Assembly (NCBI GenBank): GCA_016926595.1
Contig: JAFGOG010000598.1
Coordinates: 1-19,381, forward strand
Source of the DNA: Anaerolineae bacterium
GTDB lineage: Bacteria; Chloroflexota; Anaerolineae; JAAYZQ01
Length of the DNA: 19,381 nt
Reading direction: 5' to 3'
The translations under genes were made by a program, and so were the position numbers. Shown here piece by piece: positions 7,365 through 15,526 of this stretch (its first letter is position 1; every line of letters starts with the position of its first letter). Under the pieces are notes generated by a model, which saw only the letters and a program-made list of their open reading frames with translations, was not told the origin of the DNA and made no database searches.

Positions 7365-10064
7365 GTGAAAACACAACGAGTGTTCATAGGCCTGGTGATC
7401 CTGGCGCTGTTGTTGGTCTCAGCCATGGGGCTGAACAGCTCGACTGAGCGCCAAGTCCTGGCACAGAGGCCACAGCCGCCGCCGGGCAGTGCCGCCCTCC
7501 TCCCCGCCCAGGCCGCGGCCGATCCGGTGCTCTTTTTTTCCGACATCACCAGCGGTCCCAAGACCGGCAATAGCGACATCTCCGGTGGGCGCAGCGGGCT
7601 GGATGGGGCCATCGTTACCCTCTGGGGCCGAAACCTGGGCAGCACGCAGGGCAGCAGCCGGGTCTATGCCAATGGTGTTGAGGCAGCTTCGTACTACACC
7701 TGGGGAAACGCCACTGCCCCGGCCGATCTCTATGCCTTTCACCAAATGCAGCGGGTCTCGTTCCAAATCAGCCATCTGGCCCAGGATGGTCCCGGACAGA
7801 TGCACGTCGTCGTCAACGGCAAACAATCCAACTCCCTGCCCTTTACCGTGCGCGCCGGGAGCATCTACTTTGTGACCACGGGCGGCAGCGACGACACGGG
7901 CGACGGCAGTTGGGCCAACCCCTGGCGCACCATCCCCCACGCCGCCGCGGGTACCCTCGGGGTGCTGGCCCCCGGCGACATTGCTTACATCGGCGACGGC
8001 GTGGACCAGATCACAGTAGATGAGTACGAGGCTGCGGTCAACCTGGGCAGCGACGGGGCGGAGGGCGCTCCCAAGGCCCTGGTCGTCTACCCCGGCGCGA
8101 CATCCCATGTAGGCAACACGACCATCGAGCGCGCCTTTGGTGTGTGGAACACAGAAACAGGTAGCTATTCCGTCCATTGGGTGCTTGCCGGGTTCACGAT
8201 GACTACCGGCCAGATCGGCGTCGCGGCCCAGAGCGGCTTTCGGGTGGTGGGCAACCACGTCACCGCCCCGGATGGCGACGGCTGGGACGGGGCCATCGGC
8301 GGCGTTGGCGACGATGTGTACATCCTGGGCAACGAGCTGGAAAGCGTGGGCAGTCCGAGCTGCTCCAAGTACTACCACGCGATCTATATCTCTGGCGCCA
8401 GGCCGGCCGAGCCCCCCCGGCCGCCGACTGAATCGGACCGCGAAGTAGCCTGGAATTACATCCACGACGGCATGTCCAACCGGGCTATCAATGTCTATAG
8501 CGAAGGGCCAAACTCGGCCTTTATCCAGCAGCATCGCATCCACGACAACGTAATCGTCAACCAGCGCGGCGACGGCATCCTGCTCGGCTACTATGTCACC
8601 GGCGACAACTGGGTCTACAACAACCTGGTGGTCAACGCCGGGTTGGGGCCGGAGTGGGGAGCAGGGGGAGATGACGCCTCCTCTCACACCGGGCTGCGCC
8701 TGGCCAGCGGCCACGAAGAGGTGACCCCCACCCGGCTATACGTCTACAACAATACTCTGTACGGCAACGGCTGGTCAGGGGCGACGTGGCCAGGTCAGAC
8801 CGGCAGTGTCCTCATTGACCAGGGGGTGCTGGATCGCTCAACAAGGGTGTATTTCAGCAACAACATCCTCTACTCGACCGGCGAGCCATACATAGCGGGC
8901 GAATCGGTGGCGCTGCCAGCGGGGGATTACCGCAACTGCTGGTACGGCGACGGCCCCGCTCCGGCCTGGGATACCACTGCCATCAACGACGATCCCGATT
9001 TTGTGAACGCCGCCATCTTGAACTTCCAGTTGCAACCCCCTGTCGGGGCGGGCAGCCCCTGCCTGGACGCCGGCAAGAACGTCTCCTTGGTGGTCGCCCG
9101 GGACCTGCTGGGAGTGCCGCGCCCGCAGGGAATCGCCTTTGACCTGGGGGGCTACGAATTCATCACCGGCACGGTTACTACGCAAGAGAGAGTGTACTTG
9201 CCGCTGATCTTGAAAAACTATGCCCCCGCCGTCGTGCCGCCCTCGGCTACGCCCTCGGCCACCTCTTCGCCGACCCCTTCGGCCACACCCAGCCCGACCC
9301 CCACCGGCCAGGCCGGGGAGGCCATCGTCGCAGACCACACTGCGACTGACCTGGACCAGATCCCGGTCTACTGGCGGGAGCAGGCCAAACAGGGCGTAAT
9401 CTGGGTCTACGGCTCGACCTCGCATGGCACGCAACTATGGACCGGGGCCGAGTACCTGAGCGAGTACGTGGACCCGCCGGCCTACAACTTTGCCAAGGCG
9501 TGGTGGACACCCCCCGCCCAGAGTGATCCGCCGCGCCTGCGCATGGGCTACGACGATTCCTGGGCGTGGGACCCGGCCGCTTTTCTCGACACAGCCCGCG
9601 CCATGCTGGACAACGCCCCGCAAGCGACCACCTTTGCCTGGTCCTGGTGCGGCCAGATGTCCGAACCAGACACCGACGTGCAGGGCTACCTGAACATGAT
9701 GGCCCAACTGGAAAGTGAGTATCCCGGCGTGCGCTTTGTTTACCTGACCGGCCACACCGATGGCGGCAGCGCCACGCTGGCTTACAACAACAACCTGGTC
9801 CGGCAATACGTCCAGGAGCACGGCAAGGTCCTGTACGACTTTGCCGACATCGAAAGCTACGACCCGGATGGGACCTACTACCCGGACACGAACGATAGCT
9901 GTCCCTGGTGCGACACTTGGTGCGACAACCATCCTGCAGACTGCCTCAATCTCCCGGACAACGACAGTGAATGCGCCCATTCACACGGTTTCAACTGCAA
10001 GCTCAAAGGCCAGGCGCTGTGGTGGCTGTCGGCCCGGCTGGCCGGGTGGGATGGGACGCCGTGA
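7365..10064 (+). CDS. Secreted IPT/beta-helix protein with choice-of-anchor-Q-like segment, Y-L-P motif and a fused Cys-rich SGNH-like domain
   Basis: The 899-residue protein begins at GTG 7365, seven bases after AGGAGGGG, with a signal peptide to about residue 34. Residues 53-165 resemble an IPT/TIG domain ([17 protein letters not shown]). Residues 168-560 form a right-handed beta-helix with repeated phrases such as [17 protein letters not shown] and [15 protein letters not shown] ... DLGGYE is a choice-of-anchor-Q-like segment. The motif VYLPLILK is at 610-617, followed by a Thr/Pro/Ser linker (625-647). Residues 652-899 form a separate conserved domain found in secreted proteins of several phyla: [34 protein letters not shown], six cysteines within about 35 residues ([18 protein letters not shown]) and a final [10 protein letters not shown]. 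It resembles SGNH hydrolases, but I cannot identify a nucleophile. The protein reads like an older protein ending at the Y-L-P motif with a second secreted protein appended. Confidence 0.85.
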   Translation: MKTQRVFIGLVILALLLVSAMGLNSSTERQVLAQRPQPPPGSAALLPAQAAADPVLFFSDITSGPKTGNSDISGGRSGLDGAIVTLWGRNLGSTQGSSRVYANGVEAASYYTWGNATAPADLYAFHQMQRVSFQISHLAQDGPGQMHVVVNGKQSNSLPFTVRAGSIYFVTTGGSDDTGDGSWANPWRTIPHAAAGTLGVLAPGDIAYIGDGVDQITVDEYEAAVNLGSDGAEGAPKALVVYPGATSHVGNTTIERAFGVWNTETGSYSVHWVLAGFTMTTGQIGVAAQSGFRVVGNHVTAPDGDGWDGAIGGVGDDVYILGNELESVGSPSCSKYYHAIYISGARPAEPPRPPTESDREVAWNYIHDGMSNRAINVYSEGPNSAFIQQHRIHDNVIVNQRGDGILLGYYVTGDNWVYNNLVVNAGLGPEWGAGGDDASSHTGLRLASGHEEVTPTRLYVYNNTLYGNGWSGATWPGQTGSVLIDQGVLDRSTRVYFSNNILYSTGEPYIAGESVALPAGDYRNCWYGDGPAPAWDTTAINDDPDFVNAAILNFQLQPPVGAGSPCLDAGKNVSLVVARDLLGVPRPQGIAFDLGGYEFITGTVTTQERVYLPLILKNYAPAVVPPSATPSATSSPTPSATPSPTPTGQAGEAIVADHTATDLDQIPVYWREQAKQGVIWVYGSTSHGTQLWTGAEYLSEYVDPPAYNFAKAWWTPPAQSDPPRLRMGYDDSWAWDPAAFLDTARAMLDNAPQATTFAWSWCGQMSEPDTDVQGYLNMMAQLESEYPGVRFVYLTGHTDGGSATLAYNNNLVRQYVQEHGKVLYDFADIESYDPDGTYYPDTNDSCPWCDTWCDNHPADCLNLPDNDSECAHSHGFNCKLKGQALWWLSARLAGWDGTP
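9237..9305 (+). repeat. Thr/Pro/Ser linker-coding repeat
   Basis: Low-complexity codons for P, S, A and T ([20 protein letters not shown]) lie between the Y-L-P motif and the C-terminal Cys-rich domain of the preceding entry. Such linkers act as flexible, often glycosylated stalks in secreted proteins. Confidence 0.85.
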
Positions 10065-10073
10065 GCCACTGGC

Positions 10074-10108
10074 CAGGTGCCAGGCACTTCGGAAGTGCCT
10101 GGCACCTG
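10074..10108. repeat. Perfect 17-bp inverted repeat (hairpin) between two exported-protein genes
   Basis: CAGGTGCCAGGCACTTC at 10074-10090 is an exact reverse complement of 10092-10108, with one base between. The hairpin begins 10 bases after a stop codon and ends 32 bases before the next start. The following bases, ATCTTTGG, are a poor T-run, so it may be a terminator or attenuator, or a dispersed palindromic element of the REP type. A stub of the same sequence, AGGTGCCAGG, recurs at 17037-17046 before another leader of the same kind. Confidence 0.8.
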
Positions 10109-10115
10109 ATCTTTG

Positions 10116-10136
10116 GTCGAATCAAATTGAAGGAGG
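10116..10136 (+). promoter_or_regulatory. Leader element upstream of the metallopeptidase gene, including its ribosome binding site
   Basis: GTCGAATCAAATTGAAGG, ending in the ribosome binding site, matches 17048-17068 before the fibre-like gene at 19 of 21 positions. The part outside the ribosome binding site (GTCGAATCAAATT) matches at 12 of 13. In both places an AGGTGCCAGG sequence stands upstream. Confidence 0.45.
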
Positions 10137-10139
10137 TCC

Positions 10140-13100
10140 ATGATGATGCGCAGCCGGTGGTTGTTGCGTCTATTGTGGTGCACGCCGGGCCTAATGCTGG
10201 CGTTGGTCACCATGATTGGGTTCGGCACCCAGGCCCGGGCAGCGCCCCAGGCCGTGTCGCCGCGCATCACCACGCCGGTGAACGGCCGGGCCTATGTCTT
10301 TGGCGCGCCGATCACGTTCAACGCGGTGGACGATGCCGGCGAGTGCACCCCCGATCCGTATACGGAGCTGATCTGGTGGTTTCGCCCGGTAGGCGGCGTG
10401 CAGTGGGAGGAATTCAAGTTCACGCCGGACCGGATGCTGGGCGCCGGTGGACAGAACCGGCTGCTCCCGTTGCCGGGAGAGTACGAGGTCAAGGCCGAGA
10501 TGTGCACCGTCGAGTCGCCGATTGTCCGTTTCGACGTGGTGTACGACGACCTCATCACCGACCAGGTCCACCCCGACTTTGATGCTCGCGATGATCTCTG
10601 CTGGATCGTGTGGGACAACCCCAATGACCACCGGACCACCGCCCACTTTGATGTGTATTGGAACACAGTCACCCCTGTTCCGGGCTGCGACAATCCACTC
10701 GACCCGGCCCACGTGCGAGTGCCCACCGACGAGGAACTGGGTCTGGTGGAGTGCACCTACGCCTGGCTCGACCGCTGGATGACCTCGCCGCTGGATGATT
10801 CGTCCATCTATCGTCACCACGACGAATACCAGGACCTGACCCATCTGACCTACTGGATGGGTGTGCCGGGCGGGGGTGGCAGCAGCCAGCCCCAGGGCAT
10901 CGGATTCGGCGTGCAGGTCAATGGCCGCATCATGGCCCACGAGCTGTTCCACACCTTTGACTATGGCGGAAACCCGCTGCACAACAAGGACTTTGACCGG
11001 CGGTACTCGGGCAACGCCTACCATTTTTACCACGAGGGCCCCGCCCGCATCGAACAGACTGTTGCGGGAGACGCGGATACCCTGTGGGGCTACCGCACCG
11101 ACCTGTGGCCGATCTGGACGCCGCTCGACCTGGGGCTGCTGGAGTTGGACTATGACGCCGGCCCTTTCTGGTCCTACCTGATCAACAACTTTGGCGATGA
11201 TTTTAGCCCGGCCTCGCCGCGCGAATCGTGGCGCGGCCCTTCCTTTGATGCCTGCGGGCAGTTCGTGCAAACAGACACATCTGGAATCGAGCTGCGCCCA
11301 CACAACATGAAGCTGTTCGAGGCCTGGAACGGCGAGGTGCGCAACCGTATCCTGGCCGAAATGGGGGCCGGTTTTGACCTGGCCGAGTACTATGACGAAT
11401 GTGTGGGGCACCAGGCGCCTGATTCTCATTTTCTCTACGTCGGTCAACTGACGCCTTTGTGTTCGCAGACGCTGGAATACGAAATGGCGCTGTTGCAAGA
11501 GCTCGTCACCGACCTGGTGCCTGAAGAGGGCACACCGCTCGAAGAGTCGCTGCTGCTCGATTTCGCCGTCCAGTTTGCCCAGGCCTTCCCGCCACAATCG
11601 CTGCTGGCGGGGATGCCACAGGTGGTGATCTGCAACAACCGCCCGGGTATCACCTTTGCCAGCGGGTTCGACGGCCTGTCTCCCAGCTGCCCGGTGTCGC
11701 CCGAGCCGCCGCCCGACGTCGACGATGCCCCGGTATGCCCCGAGCTGGCCGCGGCCAACGAGCACGACTTTTACGCCCGCATCCGATTCCGCATCCTGGA
11801 GTCCGACGCCCACTACCTGTGGCTGAAAGCCAACGACGACGCCACGCTGTATGTGGATGGGCTGGCCGTACTCGGCGAGGCGGTGCCAGACGACGATTCG
11901 ACGACCGATTTTCCAAACGCCTCCACGACCTACGCTGACCAGCGCTATCAGTGGCCGGAAAACCACGCGCCGGTTTCGAGCATCTTTCCTGTGGGTGATC
12001 CCGCCGGCAAGTTGTTCGAGATCGAATGGGTGAACCGCGGAGACAGCCGTGGCAACGGCGACTGGCGCTGCAACCTGGACGAGGATCGTTATCTTCTGGA
12101 CCTAGCGTGGAGCAGCGAGCCGGTCAGCACCACCTTTGCCACGTTGGCGGACGACAAGGTGGAAATCGTCAGCGCGCAATTCTGGCCCAACCAGGGCAGT
12201 GGCTGCCCTGGATTCGATCCACCGCTGGAGTGGGACGACTTTGCCACCCCTATCGCCGGGCGCGAAATCCAGTTACGCCCTGTGGCGTGGCTGGAGCGGC
12301 CCTTCCTGCTGCCGGCCCTGGGGGTGCACTATCACCCGGTGCAGTGTCCGGCCGGCTACGAAGGCGAGGTTGAGGTCATTGTCCGCGAGGATCTGACCGA
12401 TCTGACCCACAACCACGTCGTCGCCCACCTGCTGGCGGTCGACGACGCGGGGATGGTTGACTGGCGAGGGGCGCTGGAGAACTTGGGCGGCACGATCTGG
12501 CGCACCTTCCTGGAGTGCGACGGGAACGGTGGGCCGGCGCGTAACGACGGTGACCCGGCAGTGATCCTGGTCACCAGTCGCCTCACCACCCACGACGACG
12601 AGCCCGGGTCACCGGCGACAATGGGCGCCGTGCACTATACCGTCCTCGTCAAAGCCACTTCCAACCATCGCCGGTACATACCCGTGATTCTGAAGCTGTG
12701 GCGCGCCATGGCCCCGACCTCGACGCCTACATCAACCCGCACGCCTACGGCCACGCCCACCTCGACCTCCACCCACACACCCTCACCCACGCCCACCTAC
12801 ACGCCCACGCCCACACCGACGCCCACAACCCAGGTCCTGACTCCCAGTGCCGATGCCTACGTTTCCTACGCCGCCCCAAGCACAAGCTATGGCACCGCGC
12901 CGGCACTGTACGTCGGCAAGAGCGAGACGTCCATCACCCGCAGCCTGTTCCGGTTCGACCTGGGCGACATCCCGGCCGGATCGACGGTCATCTCGGCCAC
13001 CTTCGAGGTCTACCTGGTGGCCGCATCCACCACCCCACCGTCGCTCGACGTCGAGGTGAAACGGGTGGACGAGCCGTGGGCCGAGTCGGCCGTCACCTGG

Positions 13101-13334
13101 AACAGCCAGCCGGCAACGACCAGCATCGGCAAGGTAAATGGCGTGGGCGTGGCCATGGGTTATTATGGCTGGGATGTAGCCGGACTGGTGCAAGAGTGGC
13201 TGGATGGCATGTCGAACGACGGCCTGGCACTATGGAGCGATGTGGAGACGAGCTACGGCTGGCGCGCGTTTGCGAGCAAGGAAAGCCCGTCCCCGCCCTA
13301 TCCGCCTCGGCTGGTGATTACCTATCGGCCGTGA
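10140..13334 (+). CDS. Secreted HExxH metallopeptidase-like protein with Y-I-P motif, Thr/Pro linker and C-terminal DNRLRE (CBM96-like) domain
   Basis: The 1064-residue protein has a signal peptide to about residue 35 (ending QARA-AP). Three consecutive ATGs (10140, 10143, 10146) follow AAGGAGG; the second or third has the better spacing. Residues 136-310 look like a gluzincin-type zinc peptidase: AHELFHTFDY gives ligands His267 and His271 and catalytic Glu268, and Glu299 in YHEGPARIE, 28 residues later, is the likely third ligand. Residues 555-670 contain a PA14-like phrase, LWLKANDDATLYVDG, and 680-840 are beta-rich without a family I recognise. Then come YIPVILK (846-852), a Thr/Pro linker (859-897) and a DNRLRE-type domain at 900-1064 (SADAYVS, RSLFRFDLGDIPAGSTV, VTWNSQPA, VAGLVQEWLDG, RLVITYRP). 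Its place among exported surface proteins suggests an extracellular protease or adhesin. The zinc-site assignment is by motif only. Confidence 0.82.
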   Translation: MMMRSRWLLRLLWCTPGLMLALVTMIGFGTQARAAPQAVSPRITTPVNGRAYVFGAPITFNAVDDAGECTPDPYTELIWWFRPVGGVQWEEFKFTPDRMLGAGGQNRLLPLPGEYEVKAEMCTVESPIVRFDVVYDDLITDQVHPDFDARDDLCWIVWDNPNDHRTTAHFDVYWNTVTPVPGCDNPLDPAHVRVPTDEELGLVECTYAWLDRWMTSPLDDSSIYRHHDEYQDLTHLTYWMGVPGGGGSSQPQGIGFGVQVNGRIMAHELFHTFDYGGNPLHNKDFDRRYSGNAYHFYHEGPARIEQTVAGDADTLWGYRTDLWPIWTPLDLGLLELDYDAGPFWSYLINNFGDDFSPASPRESWRGPSFDACGQFVQTDTSGIELRPHNMKLFEAWNGEVRNRILAEMGAGFDLAEYYDECVGHQAPDSHFLYVGQLTPLCSQTLEYEMALLQELVTDLVPEEGTPLEESLLLDFAVQFAQAFPPQSLLAGMPQVVICNNRPGITFASGFDGLSPSCPVSPEPPPDVDDAPVCPELAAANEHDFYARIRFRILESDAHYLWLKANDDATLYVDGLAVLGEAVPDDDSTTDFPNASTTYADQRYQWPENHAPVSSIFPVGDPAGKLFEIEWVNRGDSRGNGDWRCNLDEDRYLLDLAWSSEPVSTTFATLADDKVEIVSAQFWPNQGSGCPGFDPPLEWDDFATPIAGREIQLRPVAWLERPFLLPALGVHYHPVQCPAGYEGEVEVIVREDLTDLTHNHVVAHLLAVDDAGMVDWRGALENLGGTIWRTFLECDGNGGPARNDGDPAVILVTSRLTTHDDEPGSPATMGAVHYTVLVKATSNHRRYIPVILKLWRAMAPTSTPTSTRTPTATPTSTSTHTPSPTPTYTPTPTPTPTTQVLTPSADAYVSYAAPSTSYGTAPALYVGKSETSITRSLFRFDLGDIPAGSTVISATFEVYLVAASTTPPSLDVEVKRVDEPWAESAVTWNSQPATTSIGKVNGVGVAMGYYGWDVAGLVQEWLDGMSNDGLALWSDVETSYGWRAFASKESPSPPYPPRLVITYRP
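12714..12830 (+). repeat. Thr/Pro-rich linker-coding low-complexity repeat
   Basis: Imperfect tandem 6- to 12-base units (ACGCCCACG-like) encode a linker of about 39 residues made almost only of Thr, Pro and Ser. It separates the Y-I-P motif from the DNRLRE domain. Codon repetition makes this stretch prone to slippage, so length differences between strains are likely. Confidence 0.85.
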
Positions 13335-13392
13335 TGAGGACGTTGAGAGCGGGCCAACGCCACCCACATGTGCCGTACGTAGGAGGTATGCG

Positions 13393-15420
13393 ATGAAGAG
13401 TGAGCGACCATCGAGCCCGGGCTTGCGCGGGGCCGCCTGGGTGGCCCTGGTTGTGCCCCTGCTCGCCATAGGCGGGCTGGCGCCGGTTGACTCTGATACC
13501 GCGCGCGAGTCAGTCGCTTCGGCCATCTCAGTGCTCAACGTGGACGCCGACAGCGGCGCGCCCCTCGCCGGCTGGACGATAGAGCTATATGCCGGCCCTG
13601 GCTGTGCCGGTGCGCCGCTCCAGGCCGCTGTCACCGATGATGAAGGGCGGCTGGCCTTCCCCGACCTGCCGGCCGGCGCCTATTCGGTGCGGGAAGTGCT
13701 GCAGCCCGGCTACGACAGCGTCTCGCCGCCGTGCCGGGACGTCACCCTCGCCGCCCCGGTGCAGGTCACGGGGGATGTCGGTGCGGCGGCCTATCCCCCA
13801 GGCGGAGAAGACATCCACACCGGGGGCGCCTGCCTGGTGTTCCAGCTTGGATCGCAGCCGGCGGACTTTGCCACCCTGAACGGCCCCCTGGTCATCCAGC
13901 GCAGCGATCCGGGCGACGCCAACCGCAACGGCCTGGCCGACGTCCAGATCCGGATCGTGAGCATGACGCTCGGCGGCAACAGCACTGTCTATGGGCCGAT
14001 CACGCTGCGCCGGCTGGGAACGGCGGGAGCGCGGGCCGATGGTGTGGAGCTGCCGGCGGCACCGCAGGCTCCGCCCTGGGTGCATCGGGCGGACTATTTA
14101 ATCGTAGACAATGGCGTGGTGGCGAAGAACGGGGTTGCGTTCTCGTTTGGCGGTCACAACGACGTGGGCTGTGTGACGGATACGCGCCGTTGGGGTCCGG
14201 ACGGCGCGGCGGGGAGCTGGACCGACCTGGCTCCGCTGCCCGAGGTGCTCGACGCGCCTCGCGGCGCGCTGGTCGACGGCAAGATCTATGTGCCCGGCGG
14301 CTGGGATTGCGATGGCGAGCCCGTGGCGGAGCTCTACATCTATGACATCGCCGCCGGCACATGGTCCAGCGGCGCGCCGCCGCCCAGCGGCCGGGCTGCC
14401 TATGGCCTCGCCGCCCTTGGCGGCCGGGTCTATCGCATCGGCGGCTGCTCCGATGCCGCCTGCACGCCCACGGCCGACGTGGACATCTATGACATCACGG
14501 CCGGCACCTGGTCCAGTGGTCTGAGCTATCCGATTGCCATTGCCTGGCAGGCCTGTGGGGCGATCGCGGGCCAGATCTATTGCGCGGGGGGCTACGATGG
14601 CGTCAATGCGACCCACAAAGCGTATCGCTATACGCCCCCACCCGTGCAGAGCTGGGAGGACCAGGGCATGATCGACCTGTGTCGTCCCTGGTGGGCGATG
14701 GGCGCCGGCGACAACGCCATCGACGCGGGCGGCATCCAATCACTGTACGTCTATGGCGGCGTGGTGGACGGTTTCGACGACGTCACCGACCTGGCCGTGC
14801 ACTGGGACCGGGCGACCAACAGTTGGTACTACTTTGAGCCGCTCAACTTTGCCGTCTACCGGCAGGGCGGGGGGTCGGCGAACAGCCCGTTGGGCAACCA
14901 ATACTCGGTGGGCGGATTGCTGCCGTCAAATCCGCCCAGCGTGGGCTTTGCGCGCGAAGCACCCATGGGCGGGTACTATGTGCAGCATTACCCGACGATC
15001 CCATCCTTCACGTCGCTGTGTGCGGGACCGCCATCGGTCATCCCCCTCGATGGCCTGATCGAGGAACTCCGGCCCGCCATTCCGTTCCCGGCTAGCGGGT
15101 GGTGGGACCTGCTCTTCGAGCTGGAGGTCGGCCCGCTGGACGCCGGCAGCCGGTCTGCCGGCACCGTGCGCAACACGTCGCCACTGCAAGCGCAGGGCAC
15201 TATCGGTGCCGTGCCGATGAACGGGGAGATGTTCACGTACCGCGGCGGTCCCTCGCCCGCGACCCAGTTGCCCGTCTACAACGCCGCCGGCCTGGTGGCA
15301 GGTTACGTCCGGCACCTGAGCCTGGTGACGATGGCCGCCGGCGATGTGTTGGTGGCATTCACCAACCGGGAGACGGGTGAGACCAGCCACCTGGTATATC
15401 TACCCCTGGTGCACAGGTAG
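13393..15420 (+). CDS. Secreted SpaA-like/Kelch beta-propeller protein ending in the Y-L-P motif
   Basis: The 675-residue protein carries a signal peptide or membrane anchor at about 10-30. Residues 43-120 are a SpaA/prealbumin-like domain: VLNVDADSGAPLAGWTIELY, then LAFPDLPAGAYSVREVL and GYDSVSPPCRDVTL. The two Cys at 71 and 114 may pair. From about 240 to 520 Kelch blades repeat phrases such as GALVDGKIYVPGGWDCDG, GLAALGGRVYRIGGCSD and GAIAGQIYCAGGYDG, each followed by a Y-D-I-x-x-x-T-W-S-S-G strand. The C-terminal 120 residues are beta-rich and end LVYLPLVHR at the stop. AGGAGG at 13381-13386 supports ATG 13393; an ATG at 13388 in another frame stops at once. It probably works as an extracellular binding protein; the ligand is unknown. 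Confidence 0.83.
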   Translation: MKSERPSSPGLRGAAWVALVVPLLAIGGLAPVDSDTARESVASAISVLNVDADSGAPLAGWTIELYAGPGCAGAPLQAAVTDDEGRLAFPDLPAGAYSVREVLQPGYDSVSPPCRDVTLAAPVQVTGDVGAAAYPPGGEDIHTGGACLVFQLGSQPADFATLNGPLVIQRSDPGDANRNGLADVQIRIVSMTLGGNSTVYGPITLRRLGTAGARADGVELPAAPQAPPWVHRADYLIVDNGVVAKNGVAFSFGGHNDVGCVTDTRRWGPDGAAGSWTDLAPLPEVLDAPRGALVDGKIYVPGGWDCDGEPVAELYIYDIAAGTWSSGAPPPSGRAAYGLAALGGRVYRIGGCSDAACTPTADVDIYDITAGTWSSGLSYPIAIAWQACGAIAGQIYCAGGYDGVNATHKAYRYTPPPVQSWEDQGMIDLCRPWWAMGAGDNAIDAGGIQSLYVYGGVVDGFDDVTDLAVHWDRATNSWYYFEPLNFAVYRQGGGSANSPLGNQYSVGGLLPSNPPSVGFAREAPMGGYYVQHYPTIPSFTSLCAGPPSVIPLDGLIEELRPAIPFPASGWWDLLFELEVGPLDAGSRSAGTVRNTSPLQAQGTIGAVPMNGEMFTYRGGPSPATQLPVYNAAGLVAGYVRHLSLVTMAAGDVLVAFTNRETGETSHLVYLPLVHR

Positions 15421-15526
15421 AGAGAGGATTCTCGATTCGAGGAGGGGCGCGATGCGATATATGAAGGAAAAATGTCTGCAAATCGACGGTCTCTCTGTGC
15501 AACTCGCAACTCAACGGAGGTGTGGG

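Noticed and set aside
10191..11966. Long open frame of 591 codons on the minus strand inside the metallopeptidase gene
   Set aside because: It is a shadow of a GC-rich coding strand. It has no recognisable domain, no convincing ribosome binding site, and the + strand protein has a signal peptide and clear motifs.
12714..12830. Short tandem repeats resembling a microsatellite or CRISPR leader
   Set aside because: They encode a Thr/Pro linker in frame with the flanking domains.
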